Assembly: GCA_023525975.1 (NCBI GenBank)
Contig: CM042022.1
Span: 25,717,001 to 25,781,000, forward strand
Direction of reading: 5' to 3'
Origin: Smallanthus sonchifolius
Lineage: Eukaryota > Streptophyta > Magnoliopsida > Asterales > Asteraceae
DNA: 64,000 nucleotides
Shown here: one piece after another, positions 42,495 through 56,188 of the stretch
How the letters are laid out: every line of letters begins with the position of its first letter
Numbering within the stretch: the stretch's first letter is position 1
Position numbers and translations under genes: made by a program
Notes under the pieces: model-generated
What the model saw: only the letters and a program-made list of their open reading frames with translations
Told to the model about the DNA's origin: nothing
Database searches by the model: none

Positions 42495-44516
42495 TGTAAG
42501 GCCCCAAACCTAGGAGGCCTCACTTGTTGGATTTACTCATTCACAAACAGTTCTTAAACTTGATTATCAAATAACGCAGCTGAAAAATACTTCAATAAAA
42601 CATAACCATTACATTGTTTAACAACGGAAGCGTAACATAGTCAATTACATAAACATATCATAATCTAATCATAACGGGATGCCAGTCTTCATGATCAACC
42701 AGGTAACTCTTCTCGCTTGCCAAGCATCACCGTCCATCATCCATACCTGCCTTAACCTGAATGTGCATACTAAAAAGTTAGCTACGCTGGTGAGTTCTAG
42801 TTTTCGTTCGATTTAAGAAATGGTTCATCATTCAAAACATTCATTAGGGTTTAACATCACGTATAAGAAAACAGGGCCTTTCATTCATCATTGAAAACCT
42901 TCAAACATTTTTCCTCATCATAAACACATTGAACGGATCATTTGTTTAAAACATTTAACATTCATTTAAGTCATACATTAATATCTACAATCTGTATCTT
43001 TCTTTAAGCGTCTCTGTGTCCCCAAAGGAACCTTGCATGTCGTGGGCAACCGTTACGTATTGCCGTCATTGCCACAATACCATACATTCCGTCAATTCCC
43101 TTTTGTATTGCCCCCAAGGCTAACTGCACGAGGACCGACAATACTCATTCAGTTTCCCCTATGGATCTCATGTCCATAGACCGAAAACCTCCATTGACGG
43201 ATATGGCTCACGGCCATAACACCGTCGGATCATAATTTAACCTTACATAGGGTCACGTTAACCCCTGAGTAACCGTCGTTACTCCCTACCAGTTGTACAA
43301 CATCAAACCATTGGCAGGCCACCAAGACACTGCCCCTGTTGATCTTATTGCAACTATGGCTCGCTGTCCATAATCTACCACAAGGCTGGGAATTGCATTC
43401 CCAGACTTCATTTGTCAATTCCCTTCATTCGACAGATTAGATTTGTAATGACTTCTTTAAAACCTTTGCCTCTTTTCTTTTCTTTTCTTTTCATAAAACC
43501 TTTCATTCATTTTTGAAACCCTTTACCTTTAGTTTAAACCATTTCTTTATAAACATTTCATTCGTAAACATTCCATTCATAAAACTTACTTTCCATAAAC
43601 CGTTCATTCCAAATCATTTCGTAAACATAGTTTCATAAGCATCATTTTATAAACATAGTTTCATAAACATCGTTTCGTAAAAACAAACATCATTTCATAT
43701 GTATGCACACCAGCCCGAAAACATTATATAAAACATTTAAAAGAGGGCTTCTAGAACTCACATGATAAGCTAATCCGGGTTGCCCTAAACAAAGGTCCCA
43801 CTACGTCACTTTCGATCTGAATTTGATAGTTAAATACACATCAAACCCAATCCTGACTCAAACGGTTTAACCATTCTAAACATACTAACTTTACTTAAAC
43901 AACCTGATGCCTGCGCACTTAGCAAGTGCGCAGACCCTGCTTCCTGCGTACTTGATAAGTACGCAGGATCCTCTTCCTGCGTACTTAATAAGTACGCAGT
44001 GCCCTCTTCCTGCGTACTTGATAAGTACGCAGGACCTGCTCCGTGCGTACTTGATTAGTACGCACGATCTGTTTCTTTGCAAAACCCTAACTTTCGCATT
44101 CAGGTCTGATCACGTCAAGATCCTGAACCTGTTTACATTCAAAACGTTCGTCTTCCATTAAGGGACTCAAATCTATGTTTATCTTTCAGTTTTATCCGTG
44201 AAAACGTTACTTTTTCACCCAAAACCCGAAAACCCAAAAACGAACAAAAACTCAGATTTAGGCCCGATCGTTACCTGAATCTAGTTTCTGATCCGGAGGT
44301 TCTTCTCACGAGCTATGGAGCAACACTTTGCTGAAATCTCGGGTCGATCCGCCAACTTTCTCTCTCTAGAACTTACAAATGAGAGAAATGATGGAGGTCT
44401 AAGCTATTTATAGGGGAGGCTCCTCTTCCAGCCCGCCGGCCCATCCGGCCCGACCCGACATGCCTCGTTCGTTTATTTCGTCATTTTAACTGTCGTTTTA
44501 TTTTTGGGATGTTACA
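42495..44516 (-). repeat. 5' LTR of the nested Tekay-like element (2022 bp)
   Basis: Matches 35560-37597. The main differences are a 16-bp loss of one CTCTCTCTA-containing repeat near 44360 and scattered substitutions. Hairpin array at 43911-44065; TATA box at 44413-44404. Confidence 0.95.
43911..44065 (-). repeat. Hairpin array, five 33-bp units (5' LTR copy)
   Basis: Units at 43911, 43944, 43977, 44010 and 44043. Here unit 1 is a perfect palindrome (CTGCGCACTT / AAGTGCGCAG), while the partner LTR has one arm changed. Confidence 0.92.
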
Positions 44517-44521
44517 TTTTC

Positions 44522-45913
44522 TGACATATACAAACAAATCTATAAGAACAAACTAGAATTTTATTTACAAAAACAAACTTAGACAAACTAAACAGACTCA
44601 AACAAACACAGAAATTTTATTTACAATACACATATATGCAACACAACACATATAAAACTCTTTTTATTCTTTATCTTTTTAATGAACTGAAATTGACATA
44701 GGATCATAAATGCACACTATCTCATTACACTTCATATCAAATTAAGATCTATATAGTTTAGCATTGATGGTCAGTATATTTATCCACATAAACTCATGCA
44801 TCATGTTTCAGCAAATACCGTGTGACAATTAAGGTAAGATTTATCAATACAATGTGTACCCCACAACCGAGATGGAATGAAATAAAACACAATGTAAGAT
44901 TTCACTAGATCATGATCCAATCACCAACATGAAGGTAGTATCCTTAGCACAGGAAAACAATCCAAGTGGATTTGAATGGGAATCATATAGATTCAATTGT
45001 CTTGATTTGTGAGTATTGATGAAACAAGGAATGCTGATGATTCAGATGAGTATATGAGATATAAAGAATCAGATGATTCGGGTAGCGGGTATCCAACTGT
45101 TATCTGGATATATAATGAATTCAGAAACCGAATCAAGGGCAAACAGACTGACTTCCTGGTTTCCATCCAAGATTTTCACTAGAACCATCAGCTGTATAAG
45201 AAGTGTTTAACTCTAGATCGTATATGTGATGGATATAGTCACTAGAGCAAACGAATTGTGCTAAGAACGTATAAAGATCCTTGTCTCATGGTATGAATAG
45301 ATTCACCTAGCATTCAAATGATGAAACAACTGATATTCAATGTGGGTAAAACACAAAGATTGCAGTTTAGTTAATCACACAAATATCGCCTAGTTTATTA
45401 CATGCATAGCCCACCGACATATCAATAATTGTAACTAATGTCACCATCATATCCAATTCATGCGTAAGCTCAGTATAACAAATATACTATCATTTCCAAT
45501 TTGCACGTTAATCAGTCACACATTTTTAACTTTTTAGGATCGACACAAAATACACAAATTCTCACAACACAAAATGCACACATAGACTATCACTTATTTT
45601 TTTTATATATATTTTTATTTTCTTTTATTCTCCCCCTAAAATTGTGATGTACTTTATTTAACAATTTACACTAACAGCAAGATATAACAAAACTGTAAAC
45701 ATAACATGACACTCAAAGTAAGTCACACAACACAATTTTATCACTAAAAGAAAAATACTAAAGGAAAAATATTTTTGAGGAACAAACATGGTCTTTCAAT
45801 CAAAATCAGACGTTATTCAAATACCTTTTTTATATTTTTATTATTATTATTATTATTATTTTATTTTTTTTAAAACACAAACTGCACTCAGAATGAAATC
45901 ATCCCCAACATTT
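44522..45913 (-). other. Non-coding stretch of C2 after RNase H
   Basis: AT-rich sequence between the end of pol and the nested Tekay-like element. It includes a (TTA)n microsatellite at about 45837-45860. No ORF or other feature is supported. Confidence 0.7.
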
Positions 45914-47960
45914 CTATAGAGACTTAAACCGATCAGTTGAAAATGCTTTTGTAAAAATATCGGCTTTCTGATCTAAGGTATCAACGTGGACCACCTTTAT
46001 CAATCCATTATCAAAATAATCGCGAATAAAATGTAACCTGATGGCTATATGCTTTGTTTTCGAATGTTGAATTGGATTTTTCACTATGCCAAGCGTTGCC
46101 TCATTACCACAAAAGATCGGGGTTTCCATGAAGTTGATTCCAAAATCCATAAGTTGATGTTGAATCCATATCAGTTGAGAACAACAACTAGAAGCAGCTA
46201 TGTTTTCAGCCTCGGCAGTTGATGTAGATACATTTTTCTGTTTCTTGCATTGCCAAGACACCAATCGCTCCCCCAAAAATTGACATCCACTTGATGTAGA
46301 TTTTCTATCTAAATTGCAACCACCATAATCACTGTCAGTATAAGCATAAAAGTTAAAGTCAGATTCATACGGATACCAAAGACCAAGATTAACATGACCC
46401 TTAAGATACCGAATAATACTTTTGACTGCAGTTTCATGTGATTCTTTGGGAGCTGACTGATATCTAGCACAAGAGGAAACAACAAACATGATGTCAGGTC
46501 GACTTGCGGTTAAGTACATCAGAGAACCAATCATGAAGCGATAATACTTCTTATTAACTTCAACACCAGACATATCCAATGTGAGAGGTTCATGTGGAGC
46601 TATGGGAGTGGACGCCACCTTGCAATCATTCATATTGAACTTTGTCAATACATCCTTAATATACTTTGCTTGATGAATGAGTATCCCAACATCAGATTGT
46701 TCCACCTGCAATCCAAGAAAAAATTGCATTTGACCCATTAGACTCACTTCAAATTTTAGCTTCATGAATTTCTCGAACTCGAGATAAAGATCTTCATTTG
46801 TGGAGCCATAAATAATGTTATCAACATAGACTTGGACAATCAAGAGATCAAAATCAATCTTCTTCAAAAATAATGTTTTGTCAATAGTTCCATGAACAAA
46901 ACCATTCGATGTTAGATGAGTTTACAAGGTTTCATACCATGCACGAGGTGCTTGGTGTAAACCATACAAAGCTTTATCGAGTTTGTACACCTGGAATGGG
47001 TGATCATGATCTTCAAATCCAGGTGGTTGATTCACATAGACTTCTTCTTTGACAACTCCATAAAGAAATGTTGTGTTCACATCCATTTGATAAACTTTGA
47101 ACTTAATGTATGAAGCTTAAGCTAGAAATATTCGAATAGCCTCAATTCGAGCAACATGAGCAAAAACGTCATCATAATCTAAACCCTCCTCTTGATAGAA
47201 TCCTTGGACAACGAGTCGAGCTTTGTTTTGAACAACTATTCCACGATCATCCCTTTTATTTCTAAAAACCCATTTTGTACCAATCGGGTACATTCCTTCA
47301 GGAAGATCCACAAGATGCCACACATTCAGCTTCTTGAATTGTAACAATTATTCCTGCATTACTTCTATCCAGTTTGGATCTTGAAGAGCAATCATCACAT
47401 TCTTCGGCTCTTCTCGTGATAAAAAGCATGAATACAAACAAACATTTATATTCCCAGACTGACTTTGTGTCTTAACACCTTCTTCAATAGATCCAATGAT
47501 ATTTTCAACAGGATGAGCTGAATGAATTCTGAGATTTGAAATGTCTTCAACTTGAACAGATTCTTGCAAGTTTGTAATATTGAGATCAGGGGATTGATCA
47601 ACATATTTATCAACACTAGAAGAGCTCTGATGTTCATTATCCTCAGCTGGAGAAGTAGAACTTTATGGCTGAACTTTAGAAATAACTGTTTCATCATTAG
47701 TAACATGAATCTGTACTTCAGAATCAGTAATATTTACTGAATTTTCTATGTGAACTTCTTGTGTTTGGGTAGAAGAAGTAACATCATCAGAACTTTCATT
47801 TTGAACTATCACATGTTGTGGACCAACCATGAAATCATGAGCAGTTAAATCAAGTCTTGTAGATGAAGACTCATCAACTGAATTTGAAGTACTTGCACCT
47901 GAAGAATCATTTAAGTTTTGTTGATCAAATGTTTTGAAAATGACATCTGTATCAAACAAC
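45914..47960 (-). pseudogene. Reverse transcriptase and RNase H of C2 (Copia)
   Basis: Copia RT landmarks: LVDLPEGMYPIGTKWVFRNK, ARLVVQGFYQEEGLDYDDVFA, VYQMDVNTTFLYG and the catalytic site YVDN (about 46828-46817), where the usual second Asp is Asn, which should abolish catalysis. RNase H has YAYTDSDYGGCNLDRKSTSS, VSWQCKKQKNV and TAEAENIAAS, and ends at 45914 after a VDTLDQKADIFTKAF block. All segments share one frame with stops near 47663, 47348, 47117 and 46919. The segment 47350-47960 is the acidic, Ser-rich linker between integrase and RT. Confidence 0.9.
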
Positions 47961-48022
47961 CATTCTGGCCCATTCTGAACTTGAGGAGCATTAGATTCTT
48001 GCCATTCAACATAATACGATTC

Positions 48023-49318
48023 TTAAACAATTTTCGTTCTTTTGTTGTAGACTCTGAACGCTTTCTGATAAGAAGAATATCCTAGAAAGTAGCATTCATC
48101 ACCCACAGCAGCAAACTTTGGCAACGAATCTAATGTATTAAGAAGAGTGCACAAATATCCAAAAGCATGAAAGAACTTTATGTATGGATTTCTTTTGAAA
48201 ATCAACTCATAAGGAGTCTTCAAATGTTGCTTTACCATCAGAACTCTATTTAACACGTAACATGTTGTGTTTACCGCCTCCGCCCAGACGATAATCGGTA
48301 ATTTGGAATCTACAAGCATTGTACGTGCTGGTTTGATTAAGGTCCGATTCTTCCTCTCAGCAACTCCATTTTGTTGAGGAGTCCTTGCAGCACTAAACTG
48401 ATGTGTAATACCTTTATCTGCACAAAATGAATTTATCAGTCCATTTTTAAATTCAGTACCATTATCACTACGAATAATCGACACCTTGCTATCATAGATG
48501 TTTTCAATTCTTTTTACAAATTCAATAATAGTTTCAGGTGTCTCATCGTTAGATGCAAGGAAAAACACCCACGAAAATCATGAAAAATCAATTGTGATGA
48601 CAAGACAATATGACTTCTTCTCAATGCTTTTGACCCGAACCGGATCAAACAAATCCATATGAATTAAGAGCAGGGGGCGAGTAAAAGTGTTCACTGTCTT
48701 GGCGGGATGAGATTTCTTGTGTTGTTTACCCTTCGCACAGGATATGCAACTTTCCTGAATAACAAATTCTTTTCTAGGTAACCCACGCACTAAATCTTTA
48801 TGAACCAGGTTGTTCATATTCTTCAGATTAACGTGTCCCATTCGCCTGTGCCACAAGTATGATTCAGACCCGGTGGCCTTTGACAACAAACATGATACAC
48901 TTACGGGCGATGAATAATCATTCATCTCTACCACATAAGTATTAAAATTTCTTGGAGCTCGCATTAAGATCATTTCTTCAGGAATCACCAGTCCAGGCTT
49001 TAGAAATAAGCATTCTTTGGCTGTGAAATGAACTGGTATATCTTTATCCCACACTTGCGAAACACTCAGCAAGTTAAACTCCAGTTGTGATACATAACTG
49101 ACCTTCTCAAGAGTAATAACATCATTAGCAACTGTCCCTTGGCCGGTGATCTTTCCACCTCTTTTATCTCTAGCAAAAGCAACATAACCTCCATCAAAAG
49201 ATCGGAAATCATTAAGAATTTCTTTTTGTCTTGTCATGTGCCTTGAGCAACCGCTATCAACATTCCAAGCATTGTTAATAGTCCTCCCCGGATTACTCTT
49301 CACATAAGAAGATTTCAA
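48023..49318 (-). pseudogene. Protease and integrase of C2 (Copia)
   Basis: Protease active site WNVDSGCSRHMT is intact. The pre-integrase zinc region has LWHRRMGHVNLKNM and CISCAKGKQHKKSH. The integrase core has LLIHMDLFDPV (first Asp), IIRSDNGTEFKN (second Asp) and QQNGVAERKNRTL (Glu), so the DDE triad can be read. An in-frame stop at 48578 lies between the first and second Asp, and the next at 48023. The expected role is insertion of cDNA into the chromosome. Confidence 0.92.
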
Positions 49319-49432
49319 TGAGAAATACGTACCCAGATCATCTTAGACCTGGGTTGAGTTTGACCTTTTACAGTCTTAGTCACAACGACATGTTCCTTCT
49401 TCTTCAAACTCAAATAAACTTTTGTTCCAAAA

Positions 49433-51036
49433 TTATGTGAAAAAACCATCATCATATTTCTTAGTAAATTTTTGTTTAGCAAAATAGCTTGGAATGATGG
49501 GTTTCTTCACATATCTTGGACCAATTTGGACTTTTCTGTCCACAAACTTTGGCAAAACATAAGCACGACACGCATTTGAATAATATTCACAACAATCTCT
49601 AGAAAGCATATAATCACGGTTATATCTACGAATCACTCCGGACTCAAACACTTTGTTGTTCTCGAACACTTTGTTGTTCTCGAACGCTTTGTTGTTGTTA
49701 TAATTCTTTGATCGCTCATTGTTAACTTTTGACTTTGACTCAAACGGCTTGTGCTTGGAAATTCTTGCAAAATGTCCAACTTTGCCACATGTATAACAAT
49801 TGTAGATTTTAGTCTTTAACTTTGACTTTGACCGTGAACTCTCGCCTACTTCAAACACCGACTTTCCTTTTTCACACTCCGACTGGCACTGATTCCTCAC
49901 CAATTTTCCTTTGTATTGAACATGCTTATCTTTATATCAATGAACTTGTCTTTGACATCAGTTGATTTTCCTTTGACCCACACTTGACTTGACACTTTAT
50001 TTTCAGTTTGGATCTTTGTTGGTGCCTTGATAATAATCGGGACAAACACCATGCTCTCTTGATCACTCATAAGGATATGATTTTCAAGAGAAATATAATC
50101 ATTTTTCTTAGGCTGTTCATGTGATAGGTGATATTCTTTAATCAAAGGATTCCCATGTTCATCTAGCACAACATCTTCAGCTACAAATTGAGCTTTATGA
50201 ATCGGCACATAATCTCTAGCTGTATGCACAACTTTATCAAAGAAAGTAGATGTAGACGACACCTCAGACACACAATCAGAATCAGTAACACAAGTAGAAT
50301 CATTCAAAACATTAACAATCAAACTGTCTCCACCATACTTAACAAATTTGTTCACATTACAACTATCAGCAAGAAATTGTCTGCAATCCCTAATTGTTTC
50401 TCTAGAACACACTTTATTGAATTCACTAAAATTCCTCACACCATCAACTGTAACTTCCTCATCTACAGGACATGTGTTAGTAGCGGCACTTACATACAAA
50501 TCATGAAAATTGGAAGCATTTTCACTAAGCAACTCATTTGTTTCATGTGGTTCAGGAAAAGGTTCATAATGATTCGGATGAGGTACTGCTTTGTAACCAA
50601 CACCATCTTTAATATAACCTTTTCTTTGTTTATCAACACATTCTTCAAAAAAAATTCTTTGCATACCCCATTTAGAAATCAAAACCATCTCTTTCACAAG
50701 ATCGGATTGAGCAGCAATAAGTTTGTCTGTAAGATCTTTGATTAAAACATTCTTTTTATCTAAGTATTCTTTGAAAACCATGTTATCTTTTAATAAAGCT
50801 TTAATTTTTCTGGTGTAGGTGACCTCATTCTTTTTAACCTCATTATTAACCCTTTTCAATTTATCATTCTCATCAATCAAAAACGCATTTGCTGCATGAT
50901 AATTTTGCATACGTGTAATACATTCAGAAGAACAAACAAATGAAGTATCATCAGAATTTACCTCACTGTCATATTCAGAAATGTCTCCAGAGTCGGATGC
51001 AGTAGACTTTCTCGTGTCATTTTCCTTCAAGGCACT
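49433..51036 (-). pseudogene. gag of C2, C-terminal part
   Basis: 377 codons (51030-49897) with coiled-coil sequence (NDKLKRVNNEVKKNEVTY, LKDNMVFKEYLDKKN) and long spacer, then a frameshift into 156 codons with the knuckle CYTCGKVGHFARI, in which the last Cys is replaced. Short repeats AFENNKVFENNKVFES follow. The N-terminal part is on the other side of the solo LTR insertion (57257-58595). Confidence 0.85.
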
Positions 51037-52071
51037 CTCAGTGTAACATCAGTGATTTTACATGTAATATTTTATTTAGCGCTTTAATAACATTGTGACA
51101 TGTCTGATTATTTCAAACGTGTTATAACATAGGTGTACTTTACAGCACATTATGTCGTATCAATTAATGACTCGGAGTTTTGAGATTTAAACTTTCGTTT
51201 TATATTTTCTTTATACATGTATTTTTGTTAAATTAAATAAACTAATTATAAAACTTTTATGTTTTTATAGATGTGGTTTATTTTATAAAAGAAAAATAAT
51301 CATAATAAAATAAATAATGTTATATAAGTTTAAAGTTTTATAAAATAAATCTTTAGTTGATAACTAAATGGAATTTTATCTAGTATTGGATCATGAACCC
51401 ATCCATAGTAATTGAACCCCCTCTAATTGTCTTGAACCCTCTCCAATTGAACCCTCCCATTGATTTGAACCCTCCAACTAAATTCTTGGCAATTTTGACT
51501 CTAGAAAGTCAAACCACTCAAATCTTCCATCAATCCCTGGAATTACGGGATTTAAATCCTCCCATATCAAATCTTAATTCATTCCCGATCGTTTGGAACT
51601 AGAAATCGTAAATTTTGATTAAGGAATTTAAATTTTTAAAACCCATTTAATAGGGGTTACGACATGGGTTTCAAACCCAAGTATCTTGCTTCAACTACCC
51701 ACAATTCTCATCGATTAGCAGCCGTTACGCGTACCCTATCACCCTATATAATCCCCAATCAGCCCTATGACTCAAAAAGACCCTCAATCCCATCTGTGCT
51801 TCCTCTCGGTTCGCATTCAACGCCAAGGGCTCGAGCCCCTCAGTCGGCCACGAATCAAGTTCCATTTCAGGTCATATAACCATCATTCTACTCTATTTCA
51901 CACTACAATCCAAAGCCCTATGAACTGAGCACGATTTGTTGATTGATTTGGGGTTAGGGTTTTCAATTTCTTAATTTGGGGTTAGGGTTTTCAATTTCTT
52001 AATTTGGGGAAGTAGGGTGCTTGGGGCTGTTTTATATAAATTAAGTATTTCCTTTCCTTAACAAGCCATTT

Positions 52072-52146
52072 GCCCGGATCACTTGGTTAGAGCTCTAGTC
52101 CTTTACATATGGGGTCGCGGGTTCGAACCTGGACAGGCCCATTTTT
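52072..52146 (+). other. tRNA-like module inside family-C LTR
   Basis: CACTTGGTTAGAGC resembles a D-arm, and GGTTCGAACCT (52120-52130) matches the B box except for the last base. TTTTT at 52142-52146 follows. The A box is weak. The acceptor stem does not pair, so this is not a normal tRNA gene. Confidence 0.5.
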
Positions 52147-52202
52147 GCTTGTTCTTTTGTTTTATGCATAGACTCACAAACACACACACACATATATATA
52201 AA

Positions 52203-52602
52203 GGGTTAGGTTCAAATGAGAACTCATAAATACTTGATAACTCGCGAGAACTCGTCAAAAAACCAATTAAACCCATTTTTTTTTCACTACCTTTATTATT
52301 AAAATACAACATAAAAAATAATTTATCTCTCCAATTAATTATCTCTTCCCTCTAAATTATTCTTAAAAAAATTATAAACATGTGTAAATGGTAAACACTT
52401 ACACATGTATAAGTGATAAACTTACACATGTGTATATTTTTTTAATATATGTATACATGTAAATTTACATGTACAAATTTATTTTTTTATGTTGTATCTT
52501 AATAATAAAGGTAGTAAAAAAAACAAAATGATTTTGATTAATGTTTTGACGAGTTTTCGTGAGTTCTCAAAATATATATGAGTTCTCAAATGACCCATTC
52601 CC
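52203..52602. mobile_element. MITE-like element, 400 bp
   Basis: Ends GGGTTAGGTTCAAATGAGAAC and the inverse GGGAATGGGTCATTTGAGAAC pair at 19 of 25 positions, and pairing continues inwards. Flanks share 10 bp (TATATATAAA), which fits a Mutator-type duplication, though the target is low complexity. No ORF. Confidence 0.6.
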
Positions 52603-52912
52603 TATATATAAATATATATATTTTTACATACATGTTTTTCTAAAAAGATAAAGGTTTAAAATACTTTTTTTATATATACAAGTAATTTGGACATCTATAC
52701 TTGATTATATAAATTTTATGATTTTTGCAAACGTATATATATGTTATAAAAACTTGTCATTATATGGTTAAAAAACCAATTCTTTTATAAACTTTCAAGG
52801 GTTTTACAATTATTATCTTTTTAAATAAAAAGTTTAAATATATGTTTAATTATTCTAAAAACATTTTTGGTTATCACCGTTAATTAAGTATGCATTATTT
52901 CATTACCACCTT

Positions 52913-52963
52913 ATATATATATATATATCTCAAAAACATGTCAACGTTATTGTATTTAACCCC

Positions 52964-53010
<47 letters not shown>
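52913..53010. repeat. AT microsatellites
   Basis: Short (AT)n at about 52913-52928 and a longer run at about 52970-53010. Confidence 0.9.
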
Positions 53011-53014
<4 letters not shown>

Positions 53015-53255
53015 TTTTAACGTTATAAAATAGTCGCGTTCGTAACGTCATTAAACAAAAGGAGTTATTGATGCATATTTTACTTGAAGCTTAAAACGAC
53101 ATGATCCATAATTAATATTAAAATTAGTGTTATTGAAAATCATAATTGTTTTACTCATATTATTATTATTACTTTCACAAATATTAAGATTCTTTTAATA
53201 ATTTGATTTTCATAAATAATAATTCGAATAACTAATTTATTATTTCAAATTATAT

Positions 53256-56188
53256 TGTGACAATCCGACTTTTCAAGATAATCCCGTTAAGAATTCCGTT
53301 AAATATTCTGTTAAAACCTAACCCAGTTAACTCAATATTAAACCTTAGGGACTTCTGTCATAAATTGATCTAGAATTCCAGGGACTAATCCTGCCAAGCT
53401 TCAAAACTGGATTCGTTGACTCTCAAAGTCAAAATTAAAGAGGAATCGGTCTTGTTGACTTTCAAAAGTCAAACTCGCAAGCCTTTGATCAAATTTGAAT
53501 TCCATAACCGAAATTCGTCCGATTCTGTAACTGATATGCACGATCACTCCATTCACGACCATCATTGTCACCTTAATCGCACATTTAATCAGACATTAAA
53601 CTCAATTATGGGAATTAAGTCCAAAATCGTCGGCCATTATCATATCCTCATCAAATTCATTCGTTTCTGTTATCATCCTCACAAATCAACCCTCTACACA
53701 CACGCGACGGACATTTCAGAAGCAATACCACCCGTCAATTTCACCGGAGTTGAAGTCGGAGTCGCCGGAGACCAAGCTTGCGCGAGTCAGAATTCCACTT
53801 AGTCGTACACCATCATTTCCATATTCATTCTGGTAATTGTCTACAGCCTTAGTTTCGTTTCTATCCATAGAACATAAGCCCTATCATTATCAGGGCTTAC
53901 ATTATCGAATTAAACAAGAACAGATTCAAGGGTTCTTACTCTTACAGGTTTTAATCGAATCCTACTCTAAACCTGTTTTAAATCCAATTAACTTGTATCA
54001 CCAGACTCGTAATCTCCTGTTTAATAATAGCCCTATGTTAATTTAAATGTATAACATCGATTTGATCATAATCCGTAAGCTAGGGTTCATACAATTTCAG
54101 TTTAATCAAACTCTACTCCTGACCTGTTTTAAATCCAATTAATATACATGATTAGCTTCGCAATCCTCTGTACAGTAAAAGCCCTATGTTTATTGAATCA
54201 AACATCATCGAATTGTGTAAGATCCGATAACTAGGGTTTGTTCTTAATCGGTTTTGGGTCTTTTTGATCTTGAACACATCCTTAATGAAATTAAACCACA
54301 TCCACAGATTTGCAGTGTTTTAATGAGTAAAAGCCCCATGATTTCATCAGTTTCTAACATCAAATTCGTTCAGTGTGATTTTGAGTTCATATTCTAGGGT
54401 TTCGTTTTTCAAATCAAGAATTAACAATGTTAAATGCAATGGTTTTGCAATTAAACACAATCACAGATTCACATACTACTGTTAAACAAAACCCCTATGA
54501 TCTTATAGTCGATCGCGACCAGATTTGGTGGAATTGGGACTGGGTTCGATCGGATTTGCGTATGGGGAAAGAACCCACTGAACCTTGATGTTAAAACCAT
54601 ATTGAACCGGTTTAGTTTGCGATTCCCTAGCGGGCGGGACTGGTTAAAGCTGTGTGCGTGTGTGAGAGAGACCCGGGTTCAAGTCCAGGCTCCCACATTT
54701 TATTTTTGAGTCATTTTTTATTATATTTAATTATTAAAAACCAAACCCTATATTATTATAATATTATATTAATGTGTTTTAGCCCGGGAAACCACCCGTA
54801 GGCTCGGGTTTAGATTTATAACCTATTTTCATTATTATTTCCATTTTTAAAAATAGTATATTTATATTATTTTCAAGTCATAACCTCGTATAAAATAATA
54901 TATTTATATTATTTTCAACCCGTGATTAATATTATAAAATAATATATAAGTTATATTATTTCGGCTCGTTTAATTACCTCGTGTGACATTTTAAAACTAT
55001 AAATAATATAATTTGTTATATTATTTACCTACGTTTATATTCTCTATTAAAGATAATATATTGATTATTTTTTCACACAAATGATTATTTAGATAATCTT
55101 GCGAACCTAAAAATAATATATTAAATTATATTACTAATTTTTGTAAACGACTCGAACGTACGAATTTATGTATTTGTTTAATTATTATTCATTATTAACG
55201 TACGACATGTAACGCTTCGATCGTAATTTTTGTATTAAGAATCTTTATTCCCGTTGACACGTTCGTCTACTCCTAAATCCTTAGAATGCGTTAAGACATT
55301 CTAACTTTCCGTGTCGTCGTCACAAATCCCATCTTGTCCCTAATTTATGTGTTTATAATTTTAAGGCATACGTAAGTCGTCTGAGACTTACACTTGTGGT
55401 TTCAACTTATCTCTTGTGTGAGCCACTCCACTTCTCAATCCAGGTGAGTTTTCACGGCCCCTTTTACTGTTTTTAAACTGGGGGAGAAAACATGTCGTAA
55501 ATACTTTTGATTTTTGTAATTCATATATGATATCACTTGTATGACTATGCGTACACATTATCCTTTAAGTCCTCACATCGGACCGTTAATATGAACATAG
55601 CGAGGTAATTTGAGTAGTACTACTGGGTTTAACAAACCTCACTCGCGTTAGTCGCGCTAACTCGATTGGAGGTCGAACGGGTGCAATATTGACCTAATCA
55701 TGCACCATGATGGTGGGAGGCATATAAACAGTCAGTTGTCGGTTGCGAGCACATTAGTTAACATGCTTATGGGTTAGCTACCTATTGATTCATATATTGA
55801 ATGTACATTAATCTATTAAACGCTTCTATAAACTGAAACCTATGAACTCACCAACCTCGTGTTGACATCTTTTCGTACATGTTTTCTCAGGTCGCTAAGA
55901 TAAGGCACAGATGCACATGTAGGACATGCATGGGATTCTCCTATTGATTTATGCTTTATTAAATAGTTTGGACTTTGTTTTGAATTATGTTTGGTTTGGA
56001 CTTTTAGACTTTTGGGCGCGTGTGTTTTGCGCATTTACTTTTCTTTATGCTTCCGCATTAAACTCTGATTGATATGATATTTTCATTTGAGTCCCATGTA
56101 GAGTCGTTCAATGTAACTAATGACTGAGATCCTGGTTTGTCACTTCCCAAACGGTAAAACTCCGTTAGTGGAATCTGGGGGTGTGACA
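53256..56188 (+). mobile_element. Solo LTR of family A (2933 bp)
   Basis: Starts TGTGACAATCCG and ends GGGGGTGTGACA with target duplication TATAT (53251-53255 and 56189-56193). It is colinear with 14415-20949 outside the block inserted there. No primer site or genes next to it, so it is a true solo LTR. Confidence 0.9.
54628..54707 (+). other. tRNA-like module inside family-A LTR (second copy)
   Basis: GGTTCAAGTCC (54676-54686) fits the B-box consensus fully; the A-box region (CTAGCGGGCGGGACTGG) is degenerate. T-rich sequence follows at 54696-54707. It aligns with 15779-15862 in the first copy, so the module is part of the LTR. Confidence 0.55.

Larger units (their letters stand above)
35560..44516 (-). 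mobile_element. Tekay-like Ty3/gypsy chromovirus, complete, nested in C2
   Basis: LTRs of 2022 and 2038 bp, target duplication TTTTC (35555-35559 and 44517-44521), tRNA-iMet primer site, purine tract, gag and pol with chromodomain; total 8957 bp. It is the same family as the element at 9213-22323, and protein segments match closely along the whole length. Coding is broken by a frameshift early in gag, nonsense codons at 41480, 39881 and 39281 and others, and a 28-bp deletion in integrase. By eye its LTRs differ by roughly 2%, so it is the younger insertion compared with C2. Confidence 0.95.

Noticed and set aside
50188..50745. 185-codon plus-strand frame
   Set aside because: Antisense shadow of the C2 gag coiled-coil region, which has clear gag context on the minus strand.
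51958..52015. Telomere-like GGTTAGGGTTTT repeated twice
   Set aside because: It is a 28-bp duplication within an LTR and not a TTTAGGG array.
52970..53010. Origin or matrix attachment site at the long (AT)n run
   Set aside because: A plain microsatellite inside a solo LTR; there is nothing to support more.
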